NCBI GenBank assembly: GCA_002695005.1
Contig: NZNT01000029.1
Span: 1 to 64,000 of the forward strand
Source of the DNA: Maritimibacter sp.
GTDB taxonomy: Bacteria > Pseudomonadota > Alphaproteobacteria > Rhodobacterales > Rhodobacteraceae
Reading direction: 5' to 3'
Length of the DNA stretch: 64,000 nt
This document shows, piece by piece, positions 52,607-63,917 of this stretch. The stretch's first letter is position 1. Each line of letters begins with the position of its first letter. The notes beneath the pieces were generated by a model, which was given only the letters and a program-made list of their open reading frames with translations, was not told where the DNA came from and did no database searches. The position numbers and the translations under genes are program-made.

Positions 52607-53593
52607 ATGATGAAAAAAATGACACTGACCGCCGCCGCGCTGGCGCTGACCTCCGGGGCCGCACTGGCCCAGGACGAGGTGACGCTCCAGCTCAAGTGGG
52701 TCACGCAAGCACAATTCGGCGGCTACTACGTCGCACTCGAAAAGGGGTTCTACGAAGAAGAGAACCTCGATGTCACGATCAAGCCGGGCGGCCCCGATAT
52801 CGCGCCCCCGCAGGTCATCGCCGGTGGCGGGGCCGACGTGATCGTGGAATGGATGCCGGCCGCGCTCGCCGCACGCGAACAGGGCCTGCCGCTCGTCAAC
52901 ATCGCCCAGCCGTTCAAGTCGTCCGGCATGATGCTGACGTGCCTTGAAGAAAGCGGGATCACCAGCCCCGACGACTTCCCGGGCAACACGCTTGGCGTCT
53001 GGTTCTTCGGCAACGAATACCCGTTCCTGTCGTGGATGAGCACGCTGGGCATCCCGACCGACGGCGGGGAAGAGGGCGTCGAAGTGCTCAAGCAGGGCTT
53101 CAACGTCGACCCGCTTCTTCAGAATCAGGCCGCCTGCATCTCGACGATGACCTACAACGAATACTGGCAGGTCATCGACGCGGGCATCGGTGAGGACGAG
53201 CTCATCACCTTCAAGTACGAAGATCAGGGCGTCGCGACGCTCGAGGACGGTCTTTATGTGCTCGAAGAGAATCTCGAAGACCCCGAGTTCGTCGACAAGA
53301 TGGCCCGCTTCGTCTCCGCCTCGATGAAAGGCTGGAAATGGGCCGAAGAGAACCCGGAAGAGGCCGCGATGATCGTGCTTGAATACGATGAAACCGGCGC
53401 CCAGACCGAGAAGCACCAGATCCGCATGATGGGCGAAGTCGCCAAGCTGACCGCCGGATCGAACGGCGCGCTCGACCCGGCCGACTACCAGCGGACCGTG
53501 GAAACGCTCCTCGGCGGCGGGTCGGACCCGGTCATCACGAAGGAGCCGGAAGGCGCCTACACGACGGAAATCACGGATGCCGCGCTGAACTGA
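52607..53593 (+). CDS. Periplasmic substrate-binding protein (NMT1/THI5-like)
   Basis: A 328-residue binding protein with a signal peptide (MMKKMTLTAAALALTSG, cleaved near ALAQ). VTLQLKWVTQAQFGGYYVALEKG, split here as the first strand and helix, plus IKPGGPDIAPPQVIAGGGAD and NEYWQVIDAG, match the NMT1/THI5-like family that binds pyrimidine-type or other small ligands. The location with preTA and hydA suggests uracil, thymine, a dihydropyrimidine or hydantoin as ligand; that is inference from context. A GGGAGAAAG ribosome site is present. Confidence 0.92.
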   Translation: MMKKMTLTAAALALTSGAALAQDEVTLQLKWVTQAQFGGYYVALEKGFYEEENLDVTIKPGGPDIAPPQVIAGGGADVIVEWMPAALAAREQGLPLVNIAQPFKSSGMMLTCLEESGITSPDDFPGNTLGVWFFGNEYPFLSWMSTLGIPTDGGEEGVEVLKQGFNVDPLLQNQAACISTMTYNEYWQVIDAGIGEDELITFKYEDQGVATLEDGLYVLEENLEDPEFVDKMARFVSASMKGWKWAEENPEEAAMIVLEYDETGAQTEKHQIRMMGEVAKLTAGSNGALDPADYQRTVETLLGGGSDPVITKEPEGAYTTEITDAALN

Positions 53594-53615
53594 GCGTCAG
53601 TCCACTGGCAAAAGG

Positions 53616-53642
53616 AAGGGCGGCCTGCGGGCCGCCCTTTTT
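53616..53642 (+). terminator. Terminator of the pyrimidine transport operon
   Basis: AAGGGCGGCC (53616-53625) and GGCCGCCCTT (53630-53639) form a perfect 10-bp stem with a 4-nt loop, followed by a T run to 53642. Confidence 0.88.
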
Positions 53643-53646
53643 CGTC

Positions 53647-54147
53647 TCATATCCCCCAATGCGCCTTGCCTATGACGACCGGCGTTTGGATCGTGACGGA
53701 TGGGTTGAGGGTATCGTCCAGCTTCCGCATGTGCCCGTTGAAACAGGGAATACCCGGCAGGATCACCGCGTTCTGCTGCGCCGCCTCCAGAAAGATCTGC
53801 TTGCTCGCATCCGGTATGACGTCGAACCAATTCGGGTCGTCGAATGTGCCGGCATAGACCCCAACGATGTCCAGGAAGCGTTCGAACGACAGATGTGTCT
53901 TGGTTCCGCAGGTTTCGCAGAAATGGACATGGACCTTCATGCCGCTGCCGGCCGACCGGGTCGTCCACACCTTTGGCGCACCGGAAATGATGTCGAACAC
54001 CGTCTTGTCGAAGATCGGTTCGACCATGTGTGTGCCCCCCGTTGCCCTCTGACAGAAATGACAGTGGCACAGCGTAACGTGGCCCGGTTCATCCCGCGCC
54101 TCGTACCGCAGACCGCCACACAGGCATCCGCCTTGCTGTGGTTTCAT
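53647..54147 (-). CDS. GFA-family zinc protein (glutathione-dependent formaldehyde-activating fold)
   Basis: A 166-residue protein with the GFA/CENP-V zinc pattern: GCLCGGLRYEA, LCHCHFCQRATG and HFCETCGTKTH. Some members bind glutathione-formaldehyde adducts, but most have no known activity. It is convergent with the transporter genes across the terminator and lies 44 bp downstream of cueR on the minus strand; a role in copper resistance is possible but unsupported. Confidence 0.85.
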   Translation of the reverse strand: MKPQQGGCLCGGLRYEARDEPGHVTLCHCHFCQRATGGTHMVEPIFDKTVFDIISGAPKVWTTRSAGSGMKVHVHFCETCGTKTHLSFERFLDIVGVYAGTFDDPNWFDVIPDASKQIFLEAAQQNAVILPGIPCFNGHMRKLDDTLNPSVTIQTPVVIGKAHWGI

Positions 54148-54191
54148 CCGCCCCCTCCTTCAATTCCGAGAACGTAAGAATACCACAGTTT

Positions 54192-54580
54192 CTACGACTC
54201 GCGTCCGCCCATGCTTTCAAGGATCGGGCAATCCGGCCTGTCGTCGCCGTGACAGGCATGAACGAGGTGCGTGAGCGTGTCGCGCATGGCGGTGAGATCC
54301 GCGATCTTGCGCTCGATCTCTTCAAGGTGACCCTTGGCGATCTTCTTGACCTCCGCCGAGGCGCGCCCCTTGTCCTCGTAGAGCGCGAGCAGGGCGCGAC
54401 ATTCCTGGATGGAAAAGCCCAGTGCGCGGGCGCGGGCCAGGAACGTCAGGTTGTGGATGTCCACGTCCGAGAACGCCCGGTATCCGTTCGGGTCGCGGTC
54501 CGGCGTGACCAGCCCGATCTCTTCGTAATACCGGATGGTCTTGGGCGGCAGGCCCGCCTGAGCGGCAGCGTCGGAAATGT

Positions 54581-54584
<4 letters not shown>
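54192..54584 (-). CDS. cueR: Copper-responsive MerR-family regulator
   Basis: Activates copper-export genes on Cu(I) binding. It has 130 residues: MerR helix-turn-helix ([23 protein letters not shown], in two parts), a dimerisation helix, and the metal loop CHGDDRPDC, with two Cys eight residues apart as in CueR. Its ATG overlaps the copA stop (ATGA), so it is expressed from the copA promoter, which carries a CueR-type site. Confidence 0.93.
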
Positions 54585-57013
<2,429 letters not shown>

Positions 57014-57038
57014 TCGCGTCGCTCCAGTGTCGACCCCT

Positions 57039-57069
57039 CACATAAGGCCTCCAGTCACTGGAAGGTCAA
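57039..57069 (-). promoter_or_regulatory. CueR-type promoter of copA-cueR
   Basis: Minus strand: -35 TTGACC (57069-57064), a 19-bp spacer carrying the dyad CCTTCCAG-TG-ACTGGAGG, and -10 TATGTG (57044-57039). The long spacer and dyad are the hallmark of MerR-family activated promoters. Confidence 0.85.
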
Positions 57070-57099
57070 GAGGCCGCAATGCAAGAGCCGCCAGGGCGA

Positions 57100-57127
57100 T
57101 TGACGAACGGGGGAAGCGGCCCTAGCT
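57100..57127 (+). promoter_or_regulatory. Promoter-like element of copZ
   Basis: TTGACG (57100-57105), 16-bp spacer, CTAGCT (57122-57127), 25 bp before the copZ start. It has no 19-bp spacer, so copZ may not respond directly to CueR unless the divergent site acts on it. Confidence 0.45.
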
Positions 57128-57151
57128 CACGGACAGACACAGGAGAGACCC

Positions 57152-57352
57152 ATGACGACCTTTTCCGTACCCGAGATGAGCTGCGGCCATTGCAAGGCCA
57201 AGATCGAGGATGCCGTTCTCGATGCCGACGAGGGCGCTTTGATCGACTTCGACATGGACGCGCGGGAGGTCGATATCGATTCGACGCTCGACACCGCCGC
57301 GCTGGCGGAGGCCATCAAGACGGCCGGGTACGAGTCCAGCCCCAAGGCCTGA
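57152..57352 (+). CDS. copZ: Copper chaperone
   Basis: A 66-residue HMA-domain protein with the Cu-binding motif MSCGHCKAKIEDAV at residues 9-22, which delivers Cu(I) to CopA. A GGAGAG ribosome site precedes the ATG. It is divergent from copA, an arrangement that fits one copper module. The acidic C-terminal half is usual for bacterial chaperones of this type. Confidence 0.92.
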   Translation: MTTFSVPEMSCGHCKAKIEDAVLDADEGALIDFDMDAREVDIDSTLDTAALAEAIKTAGYESSPKA

Positions 57353-57413
57353 GCGGCTTTCACCTCTCCCGGCCCTGCGATAGGGTCGCGGCAGGCAACG
57401 GCGGAGACGGAAC

Positions 57414-57656
57414 ATGGCGCAACGACTTCACCTCGTGTTCGGGGGCGAGCTGGTCGATCCGACCAGAACCGAGTTCAAGGATGTGGACGACATCCACATC
57501 GTCGGCATCTTCCCGGACTATGCCACGGCCTATGACGCCTGGCGCGCCGAGGCGCAGCGCACGGTGGACAACGCCCACATGCGCTATTTCATCGCCCACC
57601 TGCACCGGTTGCGCGACGAGGAAACGCCCGCGTCGCCGACCGAGGAGCTGGAATAG
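57414..57656 (+). CDS. DUF4170-family protein
   Basis: An 80-residue cytosolic protein starting MAQRLHLVFGGELVDPTR, with the DUF4170 phrase VDDIHIVGIFPDYATAYDAW, written as one conserved block. The domain is typically found beside lipid A genes in alphaproteobacteria; its role is unknown. It ends 7 bp before the waaA-like start, so it is co-transcribed with it. Confidence 0.85.
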   Translation: MAQRLHLVFGGELVDPTRTEFKDVDDIHIVGIFPDYATAYDAWRAEAQRTVDNAHMRYFIAHLHRLRDEETPASPTEELE

Positions 57657-57663
57657 GCTTCTC

Positions 57664-58947
57664 ATGGCGAAACGCCCCGGCCTTTCGGTCTATCTCGCCT
57701 CCCAGAAACTGCGCGCCCGCTCCCGGGCCGAAGCACGGCTCAAACGCGGGCTGGCCGAAGGCTCGGAGGACGTGACCCGCGCGGCGGAGCGGTTCGGCAA
57801 GCCGCGCTGCGACCGCCCCGTAGGTCCGCTCGTCTGGCTCCATGCCGGAAACGAGGTCGAGGCGCTGGGGTTTCCCGAGCTGATCGACCGGCTGGCTGAA
57901 GAGCGCGACGACCTGAATTTCCTCGTGACCACGTCGGGCCACGACCCGGACCACCCGCTCGAGGCACGACTGCCGCCGAACATCATCCTGCAATACGCCC
58001 CTTACGATCATGCCGATGCCGTGGACACCTTCCTCGGCCACTGGAAGCCCGACATCTGCCTCTGGGCCGAAAACCGGTTCGAGCCGGGGCTGATAGACCG
58101 CGCGGCCAAGGCGGGCCTGCCCATGATACTAGTGGATGCGCGGGTGCCCGACAGGCCCGGCTGGCGTTGGCTTCCCGGCATCCGCCGCTCGCTTTTGCGC
58201 CATTTCGAACATGTGCTGGCGGGCGACACCGCCGCGCGGGACGGGCTGATCGCTTTGGGCGTCGACTCCCAGCGGGTCGAGGCAGTCGGGTTCCTCCAGG
58301 AGGGGACGGCCCCCCTCACCTGTAGTCAGGCCGAGCGTGACATGCTCGCCGAAGAGCTGGCCGCGCGGCCGGTCTGGTTCGCCGCTGGCGCCGATCCGGG
58401 GGAGTTCGAAGACCTCGTGCGCATCCAGCAACAGGTCATGCGCCGGTCCCACCGCCTGTTGCTGATCCTCGCCCCGCGCGATCCCGCGGACGGCCCCGGC
58501 CTTGCCCGCGCGCTGGAGAGTGACGGATGGGTCGTGGGTCTGCGCTCGGTCGAGGATGAGCCGGAACCGGATGTCGAGATTTTCATCGCCGACGTGCCGG
58601 GGGAATTCGGTCTGTGGTATCGCCTCGCGCCCATGTCCTTCATGGGCGGCACGCTCGCCGGTGGTGCCGTGCGCAACCCGTATGAGGCCGCCGCGCTCGG
58701 CTCGGCGGTGCTTTTCGGCCCCAAGACGGGACCGTGGCGCGAGAGCTTCGAACGGCTGCGCGGCGCGGGGGCGGCGCGGTCGGTGGAGGATGGCAAGATG
58801 CTGTCGCGCGCGGTGGAACACCTGCTCGCCCCCGATCAGGTCGCGCATATGGCCGCCGCAGCCTGGGACGTGACCACGAACGGGGCCGAGGCGACCGACC
58901 GGGTGGTCGAGATCACGCTCGACACCCTCGACCGGGTGGGCGCGTGA
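57664..58947 (+). CDS. waaA: Divergent Kdo transferase (WaaA/KdtA-like)
   Basis: Predicted to add Kdo to lipid A precursor at the inner membrane. It has 427 residues. The GT-B pattern is recognisable: LVWLHAGNEVEA in place of the canonical HAxSxGE base motif, HWKPDICLWAENRFEP, LPMILVDARVPD, AGADPGEFEDLV and NPYEAAALGSAVLFGP instead of the usual HNPLEPA. No clear N-terminal membrane helix is present. Position between DUF4170 and lpxK supports the call; the altered motifs leave acceptor or donor specificity open. It overlaps lpxK by 4 bp (GTGA). Confidence 0.8.
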   Translation: MAKRPGLSVYLASQKLRARSRAEARLKRGLAEGSEDVTRAAERFGKPRCDRPVGPLVWLHAGNEVEALGFPELIDRLAEERDDLNFLVTTSGHDPDHPLEARLPPNIILQYAPYDHADAVDTFLGHWKPDICLWAENRFEPGLIDRAAKAGLPMILVDARVPDRPGWRWLPGIRRSLLRHFEHVLAGDTAARDGLIALGVDSQRVEAVGFLQEGTAPLTCSQAERDMLAEELAARPVWFAAGADPGEFEDLVRIQQQVMRRSHRLLLILAPRDPADGPGLARALESDGWVVGLRSVEDEPEPDVEIFIADVPGEFGLWYRLAPMSFMGGTLAGGAVRNPYEAAALGSAVLFGPKTGPWRESFERLRGAGAARSVEDGKMLSRAVEHLLAPDQVAHMAAAAWDVTTNGAEATDRVVEITLDTLDRVGA

Positions 58948-59837
58948 TCCTACGCGACCGGTTGTTCGGCGCGCGGCCCCAGCCCGTCACCATGCCGGTT
59001 CCTGTCATCGCGGTCGCGAGCCTCACGCGGGGCGGCACGGGCAAGACACCGATGGCCATCGCCCTCGCCCAGCGCCTCCGCGATGCGCGGCGCACAGTCT
59101 CGGTGGTCATGCGCGGACCGGGTGCGCCGCTCAAGGTCGATGAACGCCGTCACGGCACGGCGGACGTGGGCGACGAGGCGCTGCTGTCGGCGGCCTTCGG
59201 CGCCACATGGGTCGGCGCTGACCTCCCTGCCACAGCGCGCGCCGCCTGCGGGGACGGGGCGGAGGTGCTGATCGTCGAGGAGGACGGGATGACCGCGATC
59301 GCGCCGGACCTGCGCCTTCTGGTCGAGGATGCGGTGAGCGGGTTCGGCAACGGGCGGCGCTGGCCTTTGGGTCCGCTGCATGAGCCGCTGTCCAAGGGTC
59401 TCGCCCGCGCCGACGCGCTCATCACGCCCGGCCCGACCAGCGCCCAGGAGCGATTCAGCCCAACCCCGATCCCGCGCTTTCCCGCCCGGCTCGCGCCGCT
59501 TCAGACCGGCATGAACTGGAGTGGCCTGCGCGTGCTGGCCTTCGCGGGTATCAGCCGCCCGGAGCGGTTCTTCGCCACGCTCCACGACCTTGGGGCCGAA
59601 CTCGTTCGCACGCAGGCTCTGACCGATCATCAGGAGATGACTTCGACGCTCCTCACCCGGCTGGACCGGGAGGCGGCGATGGCCCGCGCGCAGCTTGTCA
59701 CGACCGAGAAGGACGCCGTGCGCCTGCCCGCGCGATTCCGGCCCAAGGTGCTCGTCCTGCCAGTCCGTCTGGAACTTGCCGACTGGGCCCCGCTGGACCG
59801 GCTGATTGCCGAGCGGATCGGCCCCGCCTCTGCTTGA
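58944..59837 (+). CDS. lpxK: Tetraacyldisaccharide 4'-kinase, short variant
   Basis: Phosphorylates the lipid A disaccharide at the 4' position. From GTG 58944 it has 297 residues, about 30-40 fewer than typical because the N-terminal membrane helix is missing. Walker A (RGGTGKTPMAIALA), VGDEALLSA, GNGRRWPLGPLHEPL and LVTTEKDAVRLP are present. The usual SRGYGG reads MRGPGA, and the Walker B DDGFQ box reads EDGMT. The C-terminal half is well conserved (LRVLAFAGISRPERFF). It may still be the only kinase of the strain. Confidence 0.85.
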   Translation: MILRDRLFGARPQPVTMPVPVIAVASLTRGGTGKTPMAIALAQRLRDARRTVSVVMRGPGAPLKVDERRHGTADVGDEALLSAAFGATWVGADLPATARAACGDGAEVLIVEEDGMTAIAPDLRLLVEDAVSGFGNGRRWPLGPLHEPLSKGLARADALITPGPTSAQERFSPTPIPRFPARLAPLQTGMNWSGLRVLAFAGISRPERFFATLHDLGAELVRTQALTDHQEMTSTLLTRLDREAAMARAQLVTTEKDAVRLPARFRPKVLVLPVRLELADWAPLDRLIAERIGPASA

Positions 59838-59861
59838 TGCCACCCCGGCTTTCCCCTAGCG
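59834..59861 (+). promoter_or_regulatory. Promoter-like element just before the HDAC-like gene
   Basis: TTGATG (59834-59839), 16-bp spacer, CTAGCG (59856-59861). The start codon is at 59869, so transcription from here would give an almost leaderless mRNA. Confidence 0.4.
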
Positions 59862-59868
59862 TCCGTGC

Positions 59869-60804
59869 ATGACGACTGCATTGTTTTCCCACGACGCCTG
59901 CCTCGACCACGTCACCCCGCCGGGCCACCCCGAGCAGGTTGCGCGGCTGGAGGCCATCGGGCGCGCCCTCGCCACCGACACCTTCGCCCCGCTCGACAGG
60001 CGCGTAGCGCCACTGGGCGAGGAAAAGCATGTCCGCCTGGCCCATCCGCTGGTCCATTTCGACAGGATTCGCACGTCGGGGCCCGACGAGGGCTACACCC
60101 AGATCGACGCCGACACCTCCATGTCGCCCGGCAGCTTCGAGGCGGCCCTGCGCGCGGTGGGCGGCAATGTCGCCGCCGTGGATGCCGTGCTTGCGGGCGA
60201 CGTGCGCAACGCCTTTGTCGCGACCCGTCCGCCCGGCCACCACGCGGAGAAGGCCAAGCCGATGGGGTTCTGCCTGTTTTCCAACGTGGCGATCGCCGCG
60301 CTCCATGCAATCGAGCACCACGGGCTCGACCGCGTGGCCGTGATCGACTTCGACGTCCACCACGGCAACGGCACGCAGGACGTGCTGTGGAACGAAAGCA
60401 GCATCCGCTTCGCCTCCAGCCACCAGATGCCGCTGTACCCCGGCACCGGCGCGCCCGGCGAGCGCGGGGCCTACGACCAGATCCTGAACGTGGGCCTCGG
60501 CTCCGGCAGCGGCTCGGACATCATGCGGCAGGCCTGGGGGGACCGTATCCTGCCGTGGATCGCGGACTATGAACCGCAGCTCATCCTCGTCTCCGCCGGG
60601 TTCGACGCGCATACCGACGACCCGCTCGCAGGGTTGAACTGGCGCACCGAGGACTACGAATGGGTCACCAACCGGATCGTCGATGCGGCCGAGGACGTGT
60701 GCGAGGGCCGGGTGGTCTCCACCCTTGAGGGCGGCTATGATCTCGACGCGCTGGCGGTCAGCACCGCGGCGCATGTGAAGACCCTGATGGAGCGTGGCGC
60801 ATGA
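59869..60804 (+). CDS. Histone-deacetylase-family amidohydrolase
   Basis: A zinc hydrolase of 311 residues of the bacterial HDAC-like (acetylpolyamine amidohydrolase/HDAH) group. Catalytic features are TRPPGHHAEKAKPMGFC (His dyad), DFDVHHGNGTQD (Asp and His metal ligands), SAGFDAHTDDPLAG and LEGGYDLDAL. It removes acyl groups from protein lysines or small molecules; the substrate is unknown. Its stop overlaps the xseB start (ATGA). Confidence 0.92.
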   Translation: MTTALFSHDACLDHVTPPGHPEQVARLEAIGRALATDTFAPLDRRVAPLGEEKHVRLAHPLVHFDRIRTSGPDEGYTQIDADTSMSPGSFEAALRAVGGNVAAVDAVLAGDVRNAFVATRPPGHHAEKAKPMGFCLFSNVAIAALHAIEHHGLDRVAVIDFDVHHGNGTQDVLWNESSIRFASSHQMPLYPGTGAPGERGAYDQILNVGLGSGSGSDIMRQAWGDRILPWIADYEPQLILVSAGFDAHTDDPLAGLNWRTEDYEWVTNRIVDAAEDVCEGRVVSTLEGGYDLDALAVSTAAHVKTLMERGA

Positions 60805-61043
60805 GTGAGACCCCGGTAAAAGACATGAGCTTCGAGCAGGCCATGCGCGAGCTTGAGCAGGTCGTGAGCCAGCTTGAACGCGGCGACGTGGCGCTTGAGG
60901 AATCGATCAAGCTTTACGAACGCGGCGCCGCGCTCAAGGCCCAGTGCGAGACCAAGCTCAAGGCCGCCGAGGAAAAGGTGGCCCAGATTACGCTGGATCG
61001 TGACGGGACCCCGACGGGAACGACTCCTGTCGAGACCGAGTGA
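60801..61043 (+). CDS. xseB: Exodeoxyribonuclease VII small subunit
   Basis: An 80-residue helical subunit of the single-strand exonuclease. The family core SFEQAMRELEQVVSQLERGD and LEESIKLYERGAAL is intact. The large subunit XseA is not in the window. It is coupled to the genes on both sides: ATGA overlap with the HDAC-like gene and TGATG overlap with ispA. Confidence 0.95.
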   Translation: MSETPVKDMSFEQAMRELEQVVSQLERGDVALEESIKLYERGAALKAQCETKLKAAEEKVAQITLDRDGTPTGTTPVETE

Positions 61044-61903
61044 TGTTCACCGAGCTGCTGGCGGCCCATAACCGGATCGCGCGCTCCTGTCTGTCCGAAG
61101 CGCTGCCCAAGACCGGGCCGCTTGCCGAACCGATGGCCTATGCCTGCGAAGGCGGCAAGGGATTGCGCGGCTTCCTCGTGATCGAGAGCGCGGCCTTGTT
61201 CGGCATCCCGCCGGAGCAGTCGCGCTTTGGCGCCGCCGGAATCGAGGCGATGCATGCCTGTTCGCTCGTCCATGACGACCTGCCCTGCATGGATGACGAC
61301 GACTTGCGCCGGGGGCGACCGACCGTCCATGTGAAATGGGACGAGGCGACCGGTGTGCTGGTAGGCGACGCCCTGCAATCCGTGGCGTTCGAGCTTGTCG
61401 CCCATCCCGACGCCGGGTCCGGCGAGGTGCGTGCCGAACTGGCCCGGACCCTCGGGCGCGGCGCGGGCGGGCTGGGAATGGTCATGGGTCAGGCGCTCGA
61501 CCTCGCCGCCGAAGTGGCAACCGACCCGCTCACGCTGGACGAGATTATCGCGCTTCAGGCGGGCAAGACCGGGGCGCTGTTCGAATGGTCCGCCTTTGCC
61601 GGTGCGATCCTCGGCGAAGCCAACCGCGAACCGCTGCGCCAGTATGGTGCAGCACTCGGTCAGGCGTTCCAGATCGCCGACGACATCCTCGATATCGAGG
61701 GCGACCCCGACACCGTCGGCAAGGCCGTACGCAAGGATCAGGACGCCGGAAAAGCCACCTTTGTCTCGGCCCTTGGCATGGACGGCGCGCGAAAGCGTGC
61801 CCATATGCTGGTGGAAACCGCCTGTGACGTGCTGTCCCAATACGGCCCGAAAGCCGAAAACTTGCGGGAAGCCGCACGCTTCGCTATTTCGCGGACGAAT
61901 TGA
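61043..61903 (+). CDS. ispA: Farnesyl diphosphate (polyprenyl) synthase
   Basis: Condenses IPP with DMAPP and GPP to farnesyl diphosphate. From ATG 61043 it has 286 residues. The first Asp-rich motif is [14 protein letters not shown], the second [10 protein letters not shown], with the KGLRGF substrate-Lys/Arg region near the N-terminus. A GTG at 61040 is the alternative start. It lies between xseB and dxs, the classic isoprenoid order. Confidence 0.95.
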   Translation: MFTELLAAHNRIARSCLSEALPKTGPLAEPMAYACEGGKGLRGFLVIESAALFGIPPEQSRFGAAGIEAMHACSLVHDDLPCMDDDDLRRGRPTVHVKWDEATGVLVGDALQSVAFELVAHPDAGSGEVRAELARTLGRGAGGLGMVMGQALDLAAEVATDPLTLDEIIALQAGKTGALFEWSAFAGAILGEANREPLRQYGAALGQAFQIADDILDIEGDPDTVGKAVRKDQDAGKATFVSALGMDGARKRAHMLVETACDVLSQYGPKAENLREAARFAISRTN

Positions 61904-61916
61904 TAACGAGGCCCCC

Positions 61917-63845
61917 ATGCCCGACGCGCCAGCCACACCGCTTCTCGACCGCATCGCATCCCCTGCCGACATGAAGGGGCTGTCGGTGTCGCAACTGCGG
62001 CAACTGGCGGATGAGCTTCGGGCCGAGACGATCCATTCCGTGTCAAAGACCGGCGGGCACCTTGGCGCGGGTCTGGGCGTGGTCGAAATCACCGTCGCGC
62101 TTCACGCCATTTTCGACACGCCGCATGACAAGCTGATCTGGGATGTCTCGCACCAATGCTACCCGCACAAGATCCTGACCGGGCGGCGCGACCGCATGAC
62201 CTCGATCCGGCAAAAGGACGGGCTGTCGGGATTCACCAAGCGCACCGAGTCGCCTTACGATCCGTTCGGCGCGGCGCATAGCTCCACCTCGATCTCGGCG
62301 GCCCTCGGGTTCGCCGTGGCCCGTGACCTTGGCGGATCGCCCGAGAACGGGATCGGGGATTGTATCGCCGTGATCGGCGACGGCGCGATGAGCGCGGGCA
62401 TGGCCTTCGAGGCGCTGAACAACGCGGGCGCGCTCGACAAACGCCTGATTGTGGTGCTGAACGACAACGAGATGTCCATCGCCCCGCCAGTTGGTGCCAT
62501 GTCCTCCTACCTGTCGCGCCTCTATGCGGGCGAGCCGTTTCAGGAGTTCAAGGCCGCCGCCAAGGGCGCCGTGCGCCTCCTCCCCCCGCCGTTTCAGGAG
62601 GGCGCGCGCCGCGCCAAGGAAATGCTCAAGGGCATGACCGTGGGCGGCACGATGTTCGAGGAGCTGGGCTTTTCCTATGTCGGCCCCATCGACGGGCACG
62701 ACATGGACCAGCTCACCCAAGTGCTGCGCACGGTCCACGACCGCGCAACCGGCCCGGTGCTGATCCATGCGATCACGAAGAAGGGCAAGGGTTACGCCCC
62801 CGCCGAGGAACGCGATGACCGGGGCCATGCGACGGCCAAGTTCGACGTGCCCACCGGCAAGCAGCACAAGTCGCCCTCGAACGCGCCTTCCTATACCTCG
62901 GTCTTCGGCAAGACGCTGACCAAGCTGGGCGAGACCGACGACCGGATCGTTGCGGTCACGGCCGCCATGCCGGATGGCACCGGGGTCGACATCTTTGGTG
63001 CGCGCTTCCCGAACCGCGTGTTCGACGTCGGCATCGCCGAGCAGCACGGCGTTACCTTTTCCGCAGGCCTCGCTGCGGGCGGGATGCGGCCCTTCTGCGC
63101 CATCTACTCCACCTTCCTGCAACGCGGCTACGATCAGGTGGTGCATGACGTGGCGATCCAGCGCCTTCCCGTGCGCTTCATGATCGACCGGGCCGGACTT
63201 GTCGGCGCGGACGGAGCGACCCATGCGGGCAGTTTCGACATCGCCTATCTCTCGAACCTCCCGGATTTCGTCGTGATGGCCCCCTCGGACGAGGCGGAGC
63301 TGGTCAACATGATCGAAACCGCGCGCGGGATCGACGACCGCCCGTCCGCCGTGCGCTACCCGCGCGGCGCGGGTGTGGGCACCGAAATGCCCGAGACACC
63401 AACCGCGCTGGAAATCGGCAAGGGCCGCATCGTGCAGGAGGGCAAGCGCGTCGCGCTCCTGTCCCTCGGGCCCCGCCTCGCCCATGCCCGCAAGGCCGCC
63501 GAAACGCTGGCCGCCAAGGGGATCACCCCGACCATCGCGGACGCCCGTTTCGCCAAGCCGCTGGACGAGGAGTTGATCCTGGGCCTCGCGCGCGACCACG
63601 AGGTGCTCATCACCATCGAAGAGGGCGCGATCGGCGGGTTCGGAAGCCATGTCGCGCAGCTTCTGGCGGAAAACGGCGTTTTTGATTCGGGGCTGAAATA
63701 TCGCTCGATGGTCCTGCCGGACACCTTCATCGACCAGGCCACCCCGGACGAAATGTACGAAAGCGCGGGCCTGACCGCTGACCATATCGTCGAGAAAGTG
63801 CAGGCCGCCCTGGGTATCGCGACACTCGGATCTCAGCGCGCCTGA
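61917..63845 (+). CDS. dxs: 1-Deoxy-D-xylulose-5-phosphate synthase
   Basis: First enzyme of the MEP isoprenoid pathway: makes DXP from pyruvate and glyceraldehyde 3-phosphate using thiamine diphosphate. The ATG at 61917 gives 642 residues. ThDP-binding is seen in [20 protein letters not shown] (GDG...N motif), with [16 protein letters not shown] before it and the catalytic Glu region [17 protein letters not shown] in the Pyr domain. The transketolase C-terminal domain closes the protein. It starts 13 bp after ispA. Confidence 0.97.
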   Translation: MPDAPATPLLDRIASPADMKGLSVSQLRQLADELRAETIHSVSKTGGHLGAGLGVVEITVALHAIFDTPHDKLIWDVSHQCYPHKILTGRRDRMTSIRQKDGLSGFTKRTESPYDPFGAAHSSTSISAALGFAVARDLGGSPENGIGDCIAVIGDGAMSAGMAFEALNNAGALDKRLIVVLNDNEMSIAPPVGAMSSYLSRLYAGEPFQEFKAAAKGAVRLLPPPFQEGARRAKEMLKGMTVGGTMFEELGFSYVGPIDGHDMDQLTQVLRTVHDRATGPVLIHAITKKGKGYAPAEERDDRGHATAKFDVPTGKQHKSPSNAPSYTSVFGKTLTKLGETDDRIVAVTAAMPDGTGVDIFGARFPNRVFDVGIAEQHGVTFSAGLAAGGMRPFCAIYSTFLQRGYDQVVHDVAIQRLPVRFMIDRAGLVGADGATHAGSFDIAYLSNLPDFVVMAPSDEAELVNMIETARGIDDRPSAVRYPRGAGVGTEMPETPTALEIGKGRIVQEGKRVALLSLGPRLAHARKAAETLAAKGITPTIADARFAKPLDEELILGLARDHEVLITIEEGAIGGFGSHVAQLLAENGVFDSGLKYRSMVLPDTFIDQATPDEMYESAGLTADHIVEKVQAALGIATLGSQRA

Positions 63846-63872
63846 CGCCCCTGCACAACACGCGCGCTCGTC

Positions 63873-63903
63873 GGCCGGTCGCGGCACGCGGCGCGACCCG
63901 GCC
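63873..63903. terminator. GC-rich hairpin between dxs and the convergent partial gene
   Basis: GGCCGGTCGCG (63873-63883) pairs with CGCGACCCGGCC (63892-63903) with one bulged base and an 8-nt loop. There is no T tract; probably a rho-assisted or structural end. Confidence 0.5.
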
Positions 63904-63917
63904 CGCTCCGCTGAGCC

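Noticed and set aside
57100-57127. CueR control of copZ from its own promoter
   Set aside because: The copZ promoter-like pair has a 16-bp spacer and no dyad; only the copA promoter has the 19-bp MerR-type layout.
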